From: Clostridiales bacterium
Lineage (GTDB): Bacteria; Bacillota; Clostridia; Saccharofermentanales; Saccharofermentanaceae
DNA length: 64,000 bases
Assembly (NCBI GenBank): GCA_017513085.1
Contig: JAFWDK010000010.1
Coordinates: forward strand, 310,001 to 374,000
Direction of reading: 5' to 3'
Shown here: in pieces, positions 1-8,776 of the stretch
How positions within the stretch are numbered: the stretch's first letter is position 1
Layout of the letters: each line of letters opens with the position of its first letter
Notes under the pieces: generated by a model
Told to the model about the DNA's origin: nothing
Database searches by the model: none
What the model saw: only the letters and a program-made list of their open reading frames with translations
Position numbers and translations under genes: made by a program

Positions 1-317
1 ACAGTCATGATCTGCGTGATGCTGGCCGGTTCCATCTGGCTTTCATAATCTTTACCGATCAGCATGGTGTCCGAAAGAGCGTCATAGACGAGATATCCGT
101 TTGCATTCGGCTCGATAAGCCCTGACGGTGAAGGGTCCAGAAGACCTTCTACAGGATTCCCGGGTTGGTCGGTTGATTCTTGACGGACATCCTCAGTATT
201 CTTGCTTTCGTCTGCAAAAAGAAGTTTGAAAGGAAAGAATGAACATAGGAAAACGACGGCTAGAAAACCGGCGATCATCTCTAACGTACGCGAGTGCTTC
301 TTCCTGTTCATCTTCAT
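1..317 (-). CDS. D-alanyl-D-alanine carboxypeptidase-like protein, N-terminal part (runs off the window)
   Basis: Only the first 105 codons are present. Reading leftwards from ATG at 317, a basic start (MKMNRKKHSRT) leads into a hydrophobic signal segment, then an acidic/proline linker, then NGYLVYDALSDTMLIGKDYE and EPASITQIMT. This is the start of the S11 (DacA/PBP5) fold, whose members trim the terminal D-Ala of peptidoglycan stem peptides outside the membrane. A GGTGGAG ribosome binding site lies just upstream of the ATG. In the family the nucleophile motif is SxxK; here the same place reads S-I-T-Q, so the general-base lysine seems to be glutamine. It could be an inactive or divergent homologue. 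The family call is fairly safe; activity is unknown. Confidence 0.75.
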   Translation of the reverse strand, partial: MKMNRKKHSRTLEMIAGFLAVVFLCSFFPFKLLFADESKNTEDVRQESTDQPGNPVEGLLDPSPSGLIEPNANGYLVYDALSDTMLIGKDYESQMEPASITQIMT

Positions 318-357
318 GCTCCACCTGTATTTTTTTCGATTCGATCGATTTTTTTCA

Positions 358-386
358 TTCACAAACCCCGTTAATTCATGTATCAT
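358..386 (+). promoter_or_regulatory. Probable sigma-A promoter of miaB-mutS-mutL-miaA
   Basis: TTCACA (358-363) and TATCAT (381-386) are separated by 17 bp. They lie about 50 bp ahead of the miaB start, in the gap diverging from the carboxypeptidase gene. The call rests only on match to consensus and position. Confidence 0.5.
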
Positions 387-438
387 TAAAGGGTCAAAAA
401 CAACGAAATAAATCGAAGTAGAAATCGAGGTAATTTAC

Positions 439-1932
439 GTGTCAACAGTTATTGTATCGCAAGATGAATTATTGCGCCATAATTCTGTACTTACGTACCT
501 GAAAAATGAGATCTCTGCCCGCGCGCAAGAGAAGGGCAGGAGCCTTACATATTTTATCCGTACCTATGGATGCCAATTAAATGAAGCTGATAGTGAAAAA
601 CTGGCCGGAGTATTCCAAGAAATCGGTCTTGTTGAGGCGCAAGAGCACGAAGCGCCGGATTTTCTTCTCCTGAATACATGTACGATCCGTGAGAATGCAG
701 ATGTACGACTGTTTGGTAATTTAGGTATGTATAAGACCTGGAAGATCCAGAATCCTGAAATGTTTATCGCAGTTTGCGGATGTATGATGAAGCAGCAGGA
801 AAACGTCGATAAGATCAAGAAAAGTTTTCCTTTTGTCGATGCCTGCTTCGGACCGGCAGATATCCATTTATTTCCGTCTATTCTTGAGAAGAAACTCAAT
901 CAGAGAAAACGTGTTTTCTCCATTTCTGAAGAAGATTATCTTGTTGAGGACAACTGTATTCCGGTAAAGCGCAAGCGTAAATTCCGTGCTTTGGTACCGA
1001 TCATGTACGGATGTAATAATTTCTGCACATATTGTGTTGTTCCGTTTACTCGGGGAAGAGAACGTTCCCGTGAATCAGGAATGATCTTGAAACAACTGTC
1101 TGAACTTGCAGCTTCCGGTTATCATGAAGTGATGCTCCTTGGACAGAATGTCAACTCTTATGGAAAAGACCGTGATGACGAGATTTCTTTTGCGGAGCTG
1201 TTGGAAAAAGCAGCTCAGATCGAGGGCTTTTCACGTATACGTTTTATGACTTCTCATCCGAAAGATATTTCTGATGATGTGATAATGACTATGCAGAAAT
1301 ATCCGAATATTGAACGTCATCTCCATCTGCCCATGCAATCAGGAAGTGACCGAATATTAAAAAACATGAACCGGCATTATGATCAGGCACAGTTCTTGCG
1401 CACCGCGTTAAAGTTCCGTGAATGCCTTCCGGATGCAACATTGTCTACCGATATTATTGTCGGATTCCCCGGTGAAACCGAAGAAGACTTTCAGCAGACT
1501 TTGGAAGTTGTGAAGAAATGTAAGTTTGATAGTGCTTTTACCTTCCAGTATTCAAAAAGACCGGGCACCAAGGCCGCCGTCATGCCGGATCAGGTGCCTC
1601 AGGATGTTGTCACTGAGCGGTTCGGCAGGCTCTTGGAACTGCAGAATGAATTGACTTTTGAGTCTAACCGTTCGGTTGTCGGTACGACCGAAGAAATTCT
1701 GATCGAGGGTAGAAGTGCCACTGCTTTTAATATCCTTACGGGACGTACACGTTCGAATCGTCTTGTGAATTTTACTATTCCGGCTGGCGTGACTTATCAG
1801 GGAAAAACCATCGATACATCTGATCCGTCTTTTCAAGCAGATCAATTCGAAGGCGTACTGGCGATGGTCAGATTGACCGGCGCGCGTCCGTTTTCGGTAG
1901 AAGGGGAATTGGAGAGTTTTATTGATGGATAA
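439..1932 (+). CDS. miaB: tRNA-2-methylthio-N6-dimethylallyladenosine synthase MiaB
   Basis: MiaB adds a methylthio group to i6A37 of tRNAs using two [4Fe-4S] clusters and S-adenosylmethionine. The 497-residue product has the whole family layout: UPF0004 domain with cysteines in YGCQLNE (C45), LNTCTIRE (C81) and CGCMMKQ (C115); radical-SAM motif C192xxxC196xxC199 in YGCNNFCTYC; and a C-terminal TRAM-like region from about residue 425. The start is GTG at 439, preceded by CGAGG. It heads the operon miaB-mutS-mutL-miaA; miaA makes the isopentenyl modification that MiaB then thiolates, so the two steps are co-expressed. RimO at 50166-51527 is the paralogue, distinguished by its different N-terminal motifs. 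Confidence 0.96.
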   Translation: MSTVIVSQDELLRHNSVLTYLKNEISARAQEKGRSLTYFIRTYGCQLNEADSEKLAGVFQEIGLVEAQEHEAPDFLLLNTCTIRENADVRLFGNLGMYKTWKIQNPEMFIAVCGCMMKQQENVDKIKKSFPFVDACFGPADIHLFPSILEKKLNQRKRVFSISEEDYLVEDNCIPVKRKRKFRALVPIMYGCNNFCTYCVVPFTRGRERSRESGMILKQLSELAASGYHEVMLLGQNVNSYGKDRDDEISFAELLEKAAQIEGFSRIRFMTSHPKDISDDVIMTMQKYPNIERHLHLPMQSGSDRILKNMNRHYDQAQFLRTALKFRECLPDATLSTDIIVGFPGETEEDFQQTLEVVKKCKFDSAFTFQYSKRPGTKAAVMPDQVPQDVVTERFGRLLELQNELTFESNRSVVGTTEEILIEGRSATAFNILTGRTRSNRLVNFTIPAGVTYQGKTIDTSDPSFQADQFEGVLAMVRLTGARPFSVEGELESFIDG

Positions 1933-4627
1933 CGATGAACTTTTAACCTATAGCTCCGTAAATGCTGCTGATCTTTCACCAATGATGCGTCAGTATTTTG
2001 AGATGAAGCATCTGGCGAAGGATGCTATTCTGATGTTCCGTCTCGGCGATTTCTATGAGATGTTTTTTGACGATGCCATCATGGTTTCCCGTTTGTTGGA
2101 ACTGACGCTGACTTCCCGTGATTGTGGACTTGAGAAGCGTGCTCCGATGTGTGGTGTCCCTCATCATTCTGCTTCTTCGTATATGCAAAGACTTGTTACG
2201 CAAGGGTATAAAGTTGCTATCTGTGAGCAGATGGAGGATCCGGCGTTGGCTAAGGGCCTTGTTAAGCGTTCCATTACTCGGGTTTTGACTCCAGGTACGG
2301 TAACCGATACAAGTGGCTTGGATGATAAGAAGAACAATTATCTGGTAAGTATCTATAAGGTGGGCATGCAGTATGGTGTTGCTTCAGCAGATATTACGAC
2401 CGGTATCATCGAAGCGACGCAACTTATTAACGGAAATACTTCATCACATCTTGTGAATCTTCTTTCCAAGTATCGTGCTTCGGAATTGATCTATAATGAG
2501 GATTTTGTAAAAGATCCGCTCTTTTCCTATATTCAGGATAATCTCGTAGCTTCCGTAACACTTCGCCCGAATGAGGATTTCCGTAGCGGCCTTTCGGATC
2601 GTGTATTGCCGGAAAAATATAAAAAGACTTCTTCGCCATCTTCAAAAAAGAAGGCCAGTTCTTTTGCCGATGAAGCGAAAAACATGCTTTTGATTTCAGC
2701 TATCGATGCGATTCTGGCTTATCTGGATGAGACACAGCAGTCGTGTGTTACGCATTTTTCCGAAGCCAGGATCTTCGAGATCTCGGAAACGATGGAACTG
2801 GATGTTTCGACAAGAACTAACCTGGAAATTACTTCCACAATACGCTCCAAGTCCAAGAAAGGCAGCCTGTTATGGGCCATCGACCTTACCGAGACTTCCA
2901 TGGGGGGGCGTATGCTTCGCCAATTCGTCGAAGAACCTTTGATCGATATCGATCAGATTCGCGAGAGATTGGATGCTGTAGAACAGGCGAAAGAAAACTT
3001 CATGGCACGACAGGAACTGCGTGAAGCTTTACAGGGTGTTTATGACATAGAAAGACTGGCCAGCCGTATTTCGCTTTCTTCTGTAAATGCGAGAGATCTT
3101 CTTTGCCTGCGCAATACTTTATCCAAACTTCCGTATTTGCGGCAGTGTGCCGCTTGCTTCAATAAGGGTATCCTGGCCAAAGCGCATGATGATCTGGAAG
3201 ATCTATCTGACATATATGAACTTCTGGATAGTTCTTTGGCAGAAGATCCGCCGATTTCCATCAAAGAAGGCGGCATCATTAAAGATGGATATAACGAAGA
3301 GGCGGATAAGTTGCGTCATGCTTCGAAAGATGGTAAGTCGATCATACTTGAGATGGAAGCCAAGGAAAGAGAAGCTACCGGTATTAAAAACCTTAAAATC
3401 AGCTATAACAAGGTATTCGGTTATTATATCGAAGTTTCCAAAGGAAATGTGTCGTTGGTTCCGGATCATTATATCCGTAAGCAGACGCTTACGACCGGCG
3501 AACGCTATATCACGGAAGAAATGAAAAAAATCGAGGAATCGATCGTCGGCGCGACGGCAAAACTCATTAACCTTGAGTATGAATTATTCTGCGATATACG
3601 TGAGAAGATTGCATCTCAGGTTCACAGGCTGTTCAAAGTGGCCTCTTCATTATCTATGCTTGATGTCATCATGTCTTTAGGCGAGCTGGCAGAGCGGAAT
3701 AATTACTGCAGACCTCTGATCGATGATTCTACGGTTCTGGAAATTGAAGAAGGCCGTCATCCTGTCGTTGAAAAAATGTTGAAAGAAGGGGAGTTTGTAC
3801 CGAACGGGATCCATATGGATCAGGAAAGCAAACGGATCATGATCCTGACCGGCCCGAATATGGCCGGTAAATCCACCTTTATGCGTCAGACGGCACTGAT
3901 CGTTTTGATGGCTCAGATAGGAAGTTTTGTACCTGCTACATCCGCGCATATAGGTATTGTCGATCGTATTTTCACCAGGATCGGTGCATCCGATGATATC
4001 TCACTGGGTCAATCCACTTTTATGGTCGAGATGAATGAGGTTTCAACGATCCTTCGTAACGGAACCTACCGAAGCCTGCTATTACTCGACGAAGTCGGCC
4101 GTGGAACAAGCACTTATGACGGACTTGCCATAGCTTGGGCAATTATCGAGTTTATTGCTAATCGTTCCATTATGTTTGCCAGAACTATATTCGCCACACA
4201 CTATCACGAATTGAATCAGCTTGAGAAGACGATCGAGGGCGTATACAATTCGCATGTTGAAGTGGAAGAAAAGGATAAAGAAGTACATTTCCTTCATAAG
4301 ATTTCAGATGGTGGTACTTCTGACAGTTATGGTATTGAGGTTGCACGTTTGGCAGGTGTTCCTGTTGACGTGGTCGACCGTGCCAATATTATTCTTTCCG
4401 AATTGGAAAACATGAAGAAGATGTCGCTCACATATACGTCCGGCGCAGAAGGGTTCGAAGCACCCTTATCCGGACAGCTTCCGATATTTGCACCTAAGGG
4501 GACAACTTCCAACGGAAGTGACAGTTTGCGAAGTGAACTGGTCAATCTGGACATTTCCACGATCACACCATTGGAAGCGATTAATATTCTCTATTCTTTG
4601 ATTGAAAAAGCGAAAGGAGATAAGTAA
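1925..4627 (+). CDS. mutS: DNA mismatch repair protein MutS
   Basis: MutS binds mismatches and signals to MutL. The 900-residue product carries the mismatch-reading motif GDFYEMFF (F43, E45), the connector and clamp domains, a Walker A motif TGPNMAGKST near residue 642 and Walker B LLLDEVGRGTSTYDG near 717. A Ser/Lys-rich insert near residues 215-235 breaks the connector region. ATG at 1925 is chosen (GGAG at 1911-1914, 10 bp spacing); TTG at 1922 is an alternative that would add one residue. The start lies inside the 3' end of miaB (8 bp overlap), implying translational coupling. The mutL start follows the stop by 2 bp. Confidence 0.97.
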   Translation: MDNDELLTYSSVNAADLSPMMRQYFEMKHLAKDAILMFRLGDFYEMFFDDAIMVSRLLELTLTSRDCGLEKRAPMCGVPHHSASSYMQRLVTQGYKVAICEQMEDPALAKGLVKRSITRVLTPGTVTDTSGLDDKKNNYLVSIYKVGMQYGVASADITTGIIEATQLINGNTSSHLVNLLSKYRASELIYNEDFVKDPLFSYIQDNLVASVTLRPNEDFRSGLSDRVLPEKYKKTSSPSSKKKASSFADEAKNMLLISAIDAILAYLDETQQSCVTHFSEARIFEISETMELDVSTRTNLEITSTIRSKSKKGSLLWAIDLTETSMGGRMLRQFVEEPLIDIDQIRERLDAVEQAKENFMARQELREALQGVYDIERLASRISLSSVNARDLLCLRNTLSKLPYLRQCAACFNKGILAKAHDDLEDLSDIYELLDSSLAEDPPISIKEGGIIKDGYNEEADKLRHASKDGKSIILEMEAKEREATGIKNLKISYNKVFGYYIEVSKGNVSLVPDHYIRKQTLTTGERYITEEMKKIEESIVGATAKLINLEYELFCDIREKIASQVHRLFKVASSLSMLDVIMSLGELAERNNYCRPLIDDSTVLEIEEGRHPVVEKMLKEGEFVPNGIHMDQESKRIMILTGPNMAGKSTFMRQTALIVLMAQIGSFVPATSAHIGIVDRIFTRIGASDDISLGQSTFMVEMNEVSTILRNGTYRSLLLLDEVGRGTSTYDGLAIAWAIIEFIANRSIMFARTIFATHYHELNQLEKTIEGVYNSHVEVEEKDKEVHFLHKISDGGTSDSYGIEVARLAGVPVDVVDRANIILSELENMKKMSLTYTSGAEGFEAPLSGQLPIFAPKGTTSNGSDSLRSELVNLDISTITPLEAINILYSLIEKAKGDK

Positions 4628-4629
4628 AA

Positions 4630-6603
4630 ATGTCCAGAATTCATGTTCTTGATGCGGCAACCGCCAATGCGATCGCTGCCGGTGAAGTTATTGAACGCCC
4701 GATGTCTATAGTAAAAGAACTGATGGAAAACTCAATTGATGCCGGGGCCACGCAGATCACAGTTGAGATCAAAGATGGCGGCATCACTTTTATCCGTGTC
4801 CGGGATAACGGTTGCGGAATGGATGAAGAAGATGCAAAGAATGCATTCATTTGTCATGCCACCAGTAAGATCACGTCTCTGGACGAACTTTTCTCTCTTC
4901 ATTCTATGGGATTCCGTGGTGAGGCGCTTGCTAGTATATCTGCCGCTGCCAAAGTTACACTTACTACAAAAGAACCGCTTGCCGAACGTGGAACATGCAT
5001 CCGTTATGAAGGTGGTCAGTTTATTTCCTGTACGCCTGTGGGCGCTTCCTCCGGCACCACCGTCGAAGTATCCGATCTGTTCTATAATCTCCCGGCGCGT
5101 TTTAAGTTCTTAAAGAAAGACCAGACCGAAGCCAACTATATTCAGGTACTTGTAGAGCGCTTTATTCTTTGTCACACAGACATTTCTTTTAAGTTTATCA
5201 AGAATGGAAAGACGATCCTGAACAGTCCGGGAAACTGCGACCCTGCATCCGCTCTTTATACTGTATATGGAAAAGAAATCGTGAATAATTGCCGTCCAAT
5301 CGATTGTACGATCGACGGAATCACGGTAAAAGGATTTGCCGGACTTCCACATATCTCCCGAGCATCCCGTTCGGAACAGATCATTTTCGTAAATCAGCGT
5401 CTGATCCGCTCAAAAACAATTTCTGCGGCTATCGATGCTGCTTACACTAATATGCTGATGAAAGGAAAATATGCTTTTGTGATCCTGGATATCCTGATGC
5501 CGTCTTCAGATCTGGATGTCAATGTTCATCCGCAAAAAGCTGAAGTTCGATTCTCCAATGAATCTGTGATCTATCGTGCTGTGTATCATGCCATTATGAA
5601 CACACTTGCGCAAGAATCCATGAGCGTCGATTATTCTTTTTCTAAAGAAGACAAAGCGGAAAAAAACCAGGTAGAAGAGAAGAAAGAAGCAGTACATGAG
5701 GCGATTAAACCGGAACCGGTCAGGGATCCGGGATTCGTTGCGCCACTTCCGCAAACACCCCCTAAGGCTGTATCTTCATCCGCATCTTCATATCCGCCCA
5801 AGGATTTTACATCTTCAATCGGATACAAAAATGCATACTTTACCGAGAGCACTTTACAAGAGACTCCATCTTCCTATTCTGTGTCTTCAACTGACATTCC
5901 GAATCTGGTATCACCGGTTGAGAACGATAAACAAGAACCATCATTATCGGAACCGGAAAAAGAATTCACACAGCCTGAACTTCCGGCTTCTGCTTTCACG
6001 TCAAAAGAGGAAAGCCTTTCGGAATTGTTATCTTCCCGAGTGATCGGTACTTTGTTTGATACATATATACTTATGGAATCTCCGGACAAGCAGCTTCTCA
6101 TGATCGATCAGCATGCCGCACATGAAAAAATACTTTATGAGAAACTTGTTGATAAAGAGCAAAAGAAAGAAGTTGTTTCCCAGCCATTGCTTGCTCCTGT
6201 CATTATATCAATGTCCCGTTCCGATATTTCATTTATTGAAGAAAACATGGAACAGTTGACCGGCATAGGCTTTGAAATCTCTTCGCTGGGAGATAATGAT
6301 CTGGCAATCCGGTCCATTCCTGCTCAGATCGAACCTGAATCGGTTAGGGAATCCTTCATTGCTATGGTCGATGAGTGGATGCATGCAAGTAAGACTCAGA
6401 AAGATGCATTGATATTGTCTTTGGCGACCAGTGCTTGTAAAGCTGCAGTGAAAGGTCATGACAAACTACATGATATTGAGATACAAGGTTTGATCGAACA
6501 GCTTTCTAAGCTCCGTGATCCTTATCATTGTCCTCACGGAAGACCGATACTGATCCGTCTATCTCAGAACGAAATTGAAAAAGAGTTCAAACGTATAGTG
6601 TAA
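4630..6603 (+). CDS. mutL: DNA mismatch repair protein MutL (nuclease-type)
   Basis: The N-terminal GHKL ATPase region (about 1-330) has the family motifs AAGEVIERPMSIVKELMENS and DNGCGM. A Pro/Ser/Glu-rich linker (about 340-470) follows, then the dimerisation and nuclease domain. The endonuclease metal-binding motif DQHA-x2-E-x4-E is intact (DQHAAHEKILYE, near residue 492), and the helper motifs ACKAAVK and CPHGRP are also present. This indicates a nicking MutL, as expected in organisms without MutH. The AAAGGAG ribosome binding site is inside the end of mutS, so mutS and mutL are coupled. At 657 residues it is normal for the family. Confidence 0.97.
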   Translation: MSRIHVLDAATANAIAAGEVIERPMSIVKELMENSIDAGATQITVEIKDGGITFIRVRDNGCGMDEEDAKNAFICHATSKITSLDELFSLHSMGFRGEALASISAAAKVTLTTKEPLAERGTCIRYEGGQFISCTPVGASSGTTVEVSDLFYNLPARFKFLKKDQTEANYIQVLVERFILCHTDISFKFIKNGKTILNSPGNCDPASALYTVYGKEIVNNCRPIDCTIDGITVKGFAGLPHISRASRSEQIIFVNQRLIRSKTISAAIDAAYTNMLMKGKYAFVILDILMPSSDLDVNVHPQKAEVRFSNESVIYRAVYHAIMNTLAQESMSVDYSFSKEDKAEKNQVEEKKEAVHEAIKPEPVRDPGFVAPLPQTPPKAVSSSASSYPPKDFTSSIGYKNAYFTESTLQETPSSYSVSSTDIPNLVSPVENDKQEPSLSEPEKEFTQPELPASAFTSKEESLSELLSSRVIGTLFDTYILMESPDKQLLMIDQHAAHEKILYEKLVDKEQKKEVVSQPLLAPVIISMSRSDISFIEENMEQLTGIGFEISSLGDNDLAIRSIPAQIEPESVRESFIAMVDEWMHASKTQKDALILSLATSACKAAVKGHDKLHDIEIQGLIEQLSKLRDPYHCPHGRPILIRLSQNEIEKEFKRIV

Positions 6604-6611
6604 GGTTGAAT

Positions 6612-7556
6612 ATGGAAGAGAATGCACAACAGTTGTTTGCTTTGACAGGGTATAGAAGCATACCGGTTATTTGTGGTCCGACAGCAAGCGCAAAAACTTC
6701 ATTGGCGATCCGCGTTGCCCGTGAACTGGACGGACAGATATGCTGTTGTGATTCGATGCAGATCTATAAACATCTCTCGATCGGAACTGCGAAACCGACT
6801 AGAGAAGAGTGTGCTCTGGTACCTCACCATTTGATTGATCTTGTTGAACCGGATACTTCATTTCATGTTGCTTCGTATTTAGATGCTGCTTACACTAAAA
6901 TCGAAGAATTACTTGACTCACATATTCTTCCTGTTTTTTGCGGAGGAACCGGACAGTATGTTTCCGCTCTGCAAAAAGGGATCTCTTTCGATGAGGCACC
7001 GGTAGATCATGAGTTGGAAGAGAAGTATTGGGAAAAATACAGAAAAGATGGAATTGATGACATCTTTGAGAAGCTTCGCGTTATCGATCCCAAAGCAGCA
7101 GAGAAGATACATCCTAATAACACGAAGCGAGTTATTCATACTCTTGCACTTTGTGAGTCATTAGGAAAGACTACTGAGGAGATTCATAAAGATTCAAATA
7201 AGGAAGGTCCACGGTATCCATTTACTCTCTTTTGCATAGATTGGCCGAGAGATGAATTGTATCAAAGAATCAATTTACGTGTGGATCAAATGATGAACGA
7301 TGGTCTTCTTGAGGAAGCCAAATGGCTCTATGATCAAAAGTATGAAAAGAATGTCACGGCACTCCAGGCAATCGGGTATAAGGAGTTTTTTCCATATTTC
7401 GATAACCGTTGCACCTTGGAAGAATCAATTTCATTATTGAAGCAGCATACTCGTAATTATGCTAAGAGACAATTGACCTGGTTTCGCCATTTGGATGGGA
7501 TTCATTGGATTTCTTTTGAGCATATCAAAGATTACTCTGTAAAATCTTTCCTATAA
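6612..7556 (+). CDS. miaA: tRNA dimethylallyltransferase MiaA
   Basis: MiaA transfers the dimethylallyl group to N6 of A37 in tRNAs that read UNN codons, the substrate step for MiaB upstream. Visible features are the P-loop GPTASAKTSLA near the N-terminus (A where many homologues have G), the D-S-M-Q-x-Y-K substrate motif followed by GTAKPT, RVDQMMNDGLLEEA, and the C-terminal QAIGYKEF and YAKRQLTWFR motifs. ATG at 6612 is preferred because AAGG sits 6 bp upstream; TTG at 6606 would add two residues. The gap after mutL is 8 bp. Size (314 residues) is normal. Confidence 0.95.
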   Translation: MEENAQQLFALTGYRSIPVICGPTASAKTSLAIRVARELDGQICCCDSMQIYKHLSIGTAKPTREECALVPHHLIDLVEPDTSFHVASYLDAAYTKIEELLDSHILPVFCGGTGQYVSALQKGISFDEAPVDHELEEKYWEKYRKDGIDDIFEKLRVIDPKAAEKIHPNNTKRVIHTLALCESLGKTTEEIHKDSNKEGPRYPFTLFCIDWPRDELYQRINLRVDQMMNDGLLEEAKWLYDQKYEKNVTALQAIGYKEFFPYFDNRCTLEESISLLKQHTRNYAKRQLTWFRHLDGIHWISFEHIKDYSVKSFL

Positions 7557-7571
7557 TGCCGGAATATACTT

Positions 7572-7599
7572 TTGAAGTATAAAATAGTGCTTATATTAT
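7572..7599 (+). promoter_or_regulatory. Possible promoter of hfq
   Basis: TTGAAG (7572-7577) and TATTAT (7594-7599), spacing 16 bp, lie between miaA and hfq. If real, hfq has its own promoter in addition to readthrough from miaA. Confidence 0.35.
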
Positions 7600-7659
7600 C
7601 AAGATTAATTTTCATATCCGTGTTATTATTTCCTCACAAGAAGTTTAAAGGAGGAAATA

Positions 7660-8040
7660 ATGATGAAAACAGTCCTAAAGAACACTCACATTCCAAGCCG
7701 TAATGTGGCGAGAAAACCGCATACGAATAATGGGCACAATGCCATAAAAGTTCGTGATCCCGGAACTCGCACACCCATCCACGTTCACGAGATCTTTCTC
7801 AACAGTTGTCGTAAAGATTACACAAGCGTAGAAGTCGTAACCAAGTCAGGTGAGATCATCGATGGAATCATAGACTGTTATGATAAAGACACGATCGTGC
7901 TTCATAACGACATGGCACAATTATTGATCTACAAGCACTCTATCAATTACATTTCTCCCCGAAACGGAAAAAAACTCATCATTCCTGAAGGAGAGATGAG
8001 TCAAATTCCAGATGATGAAGCGTTAATGATTGAAGATTGA
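7660..8040 (+). CDS. hfq: Hfq-like RNA chaperone with N-terminal extension
   Basis: Residues about 42-105 of 126 follow the Sm fold of Hfq: HEIFLNSCRKDYTSVEVV aligns with Sm1, and LLIYKHSINYISP with the diagnostic YKH Sm2 motif. Hfq is a hexameric ring that matches small RNAs with mRNAs. The place directly after miaA is the classical miaA-hfq order. Two things are odd. About 41 mostly basic, histidine-rich residues precede the domain, with no internal start codon that could remove them. Several positions that contact RNA on the proximal face of E. coli Hfq differ: Q8 is His, Q41 is Lys and F42 is Asp, while K56 and H57 remain. Tandem ATGs (7660, 7663) follow AAAGGAGG. Family assignment is good; function is inferred. 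Confidence 0.82.
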   Translation: MMKTVLKNTHIPSRNVARKPHTNNGHNAIKVRDPGTRTPIHVHEIFLNSCRKDYTSVEVVTKSGEIIDGIIDCYDKDTIVLHNDMAQLLIYKHSINYISPRNGKKLIIPEGEMSQIPDDEALMIED

Positions 8041-8043
8041 TCT

Positions 8044-8688
8044 TCAGTTGACCTTCGAGCGGAAAACTCCATCGACTACCCCAAGAATGCGACAGTCGTC
8101 ATCTTCGAACGGAATAGGGGAGTAGGCAGGATTTTCAGGAAGAAGCAAAGCGTGACCGCCCTTGTAAGATAATCTCTTTACTGTAGCTTCATTGCCAATC
8201 AGCGCTACAATGATCTGATTCATATTGGCCATGTTATCGCGTCGTACGATCACATAATCTCCATCCATAATGTGAGCATTGATCATACTGTCGCCACGAA
8301 CTTTCAACATAAAATATTCGGAATTTCCGAAATATTCAGACGGAAAGGACATATAACTGTCAATATTCTCCTCAGCAAGGATGGGCACTCCGGCTGTAAC
8401 AGTACCGACCAAAGGAATCTTGGTCGTTGTCATAGCCAGGGAAGTCTTCTTAGCAGGTTCCTTGATCTGGATTGCGCGACGCTTCCCGGGTGTGTACTCA
8501 ATCTTATCCATCTCCACAAGTCGATGAAGATGGGCATGGACTGTGGAGGTGGATTTGATACCCACACCTTGGCATATCTCACGAACAGAAGGCGGATATC
8601 CTTCCTTCTTAACATAAGACACGATAAAGGAATAGATGATTTCCAAAGTTTCACTCAGATTGCTCTTCGTAAATCTGTAAACGCTCAT
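8044..8688 (-). CDS. lexA: SOS transcriptional repressor LexA
   Basis: LexA represses SOS genes and cleaves itself when RecA is activated. The 214-residue product has an N-terminal winged helix (SVREICQGVGIKSTSTVHAH) and a C-terminal S24 peptidase domain. The Ala-Gly cleavage bond is A99-G100 (TVTAGVPI), the nucleophile is S134 (GDSMIN) and the lysine is K171 (EATVKRL), so it looks fully active. GGAGG lies 8 bp ahead of the ATG. The gene converges on hfq with only 3 bp between stops and no terminator visible. A LexA box overlaps its own -35, so it should autoregulate. Confidence 0.97.
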   Translation of the reverse strand: MSVYRFTKSNLSETLEIIYSFIVSYVKKEGYPPSVREICQGVGIKSTSTVHAHLHRLVEMDKIEYTPGKRRAIQIKEPAKKTSLAMTTTKIPLVGTVTAGVPILAEENIDSYMSFPSEYFGNSEYFMLKVRGDSMINAHIMDGDYVIVRRDNMANMNQIIVALIGNEATVKRLSYKGGHALLLPENPAYSPIPFEDDDCRILGVVDGVFRSKVN

Positions 8689-8714
8689 AAATCAACCTCC
8701 ATACGTTTTTATTA

Positions 8715-8743
8715 ATCTTAACATTCCATAGAACAGTTGTCAA
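8715..8743 (-). promoter_or_regulatory. lexA promoter
   Basis: Read on the minus strand: a perfect TTGACA (8738-8743), a 17 bp spacer and TAAGAT (8715-8720). The -35 overlaps the LexA box at 8741-8754. The -10 neighbourhood TGTTAAGATTAATA is the same as at recA (53195-53223). Confidence 0.7.
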
Positions 8744-8754
8744 ACGATTGTTCG
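8741..8754. promoter_or_regulatory. LexA-binding site (SOS box) between lexA and a small membrane peptide gene
   Basis: CAAACGATTGTTCG matches the Firmicutes-type box CGAAC-N4-GTTCG except at one base. It overlaps the lexA -35 and lies 23 bp ahead of the ATG of the divergent 38-codon frame. Repressor bound here could affect both directions. Confidence 0.75.
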
Positions 8755-8776
8755 TATTTCGGGAGAGGAGAAGTAT

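Noticed and set aside
202..421. Two overlapping plus-strand frames ahead of miaB
   Set aside because: They are antisense to the carboxypeptidase signal region and cross its start and the miaB promoter.
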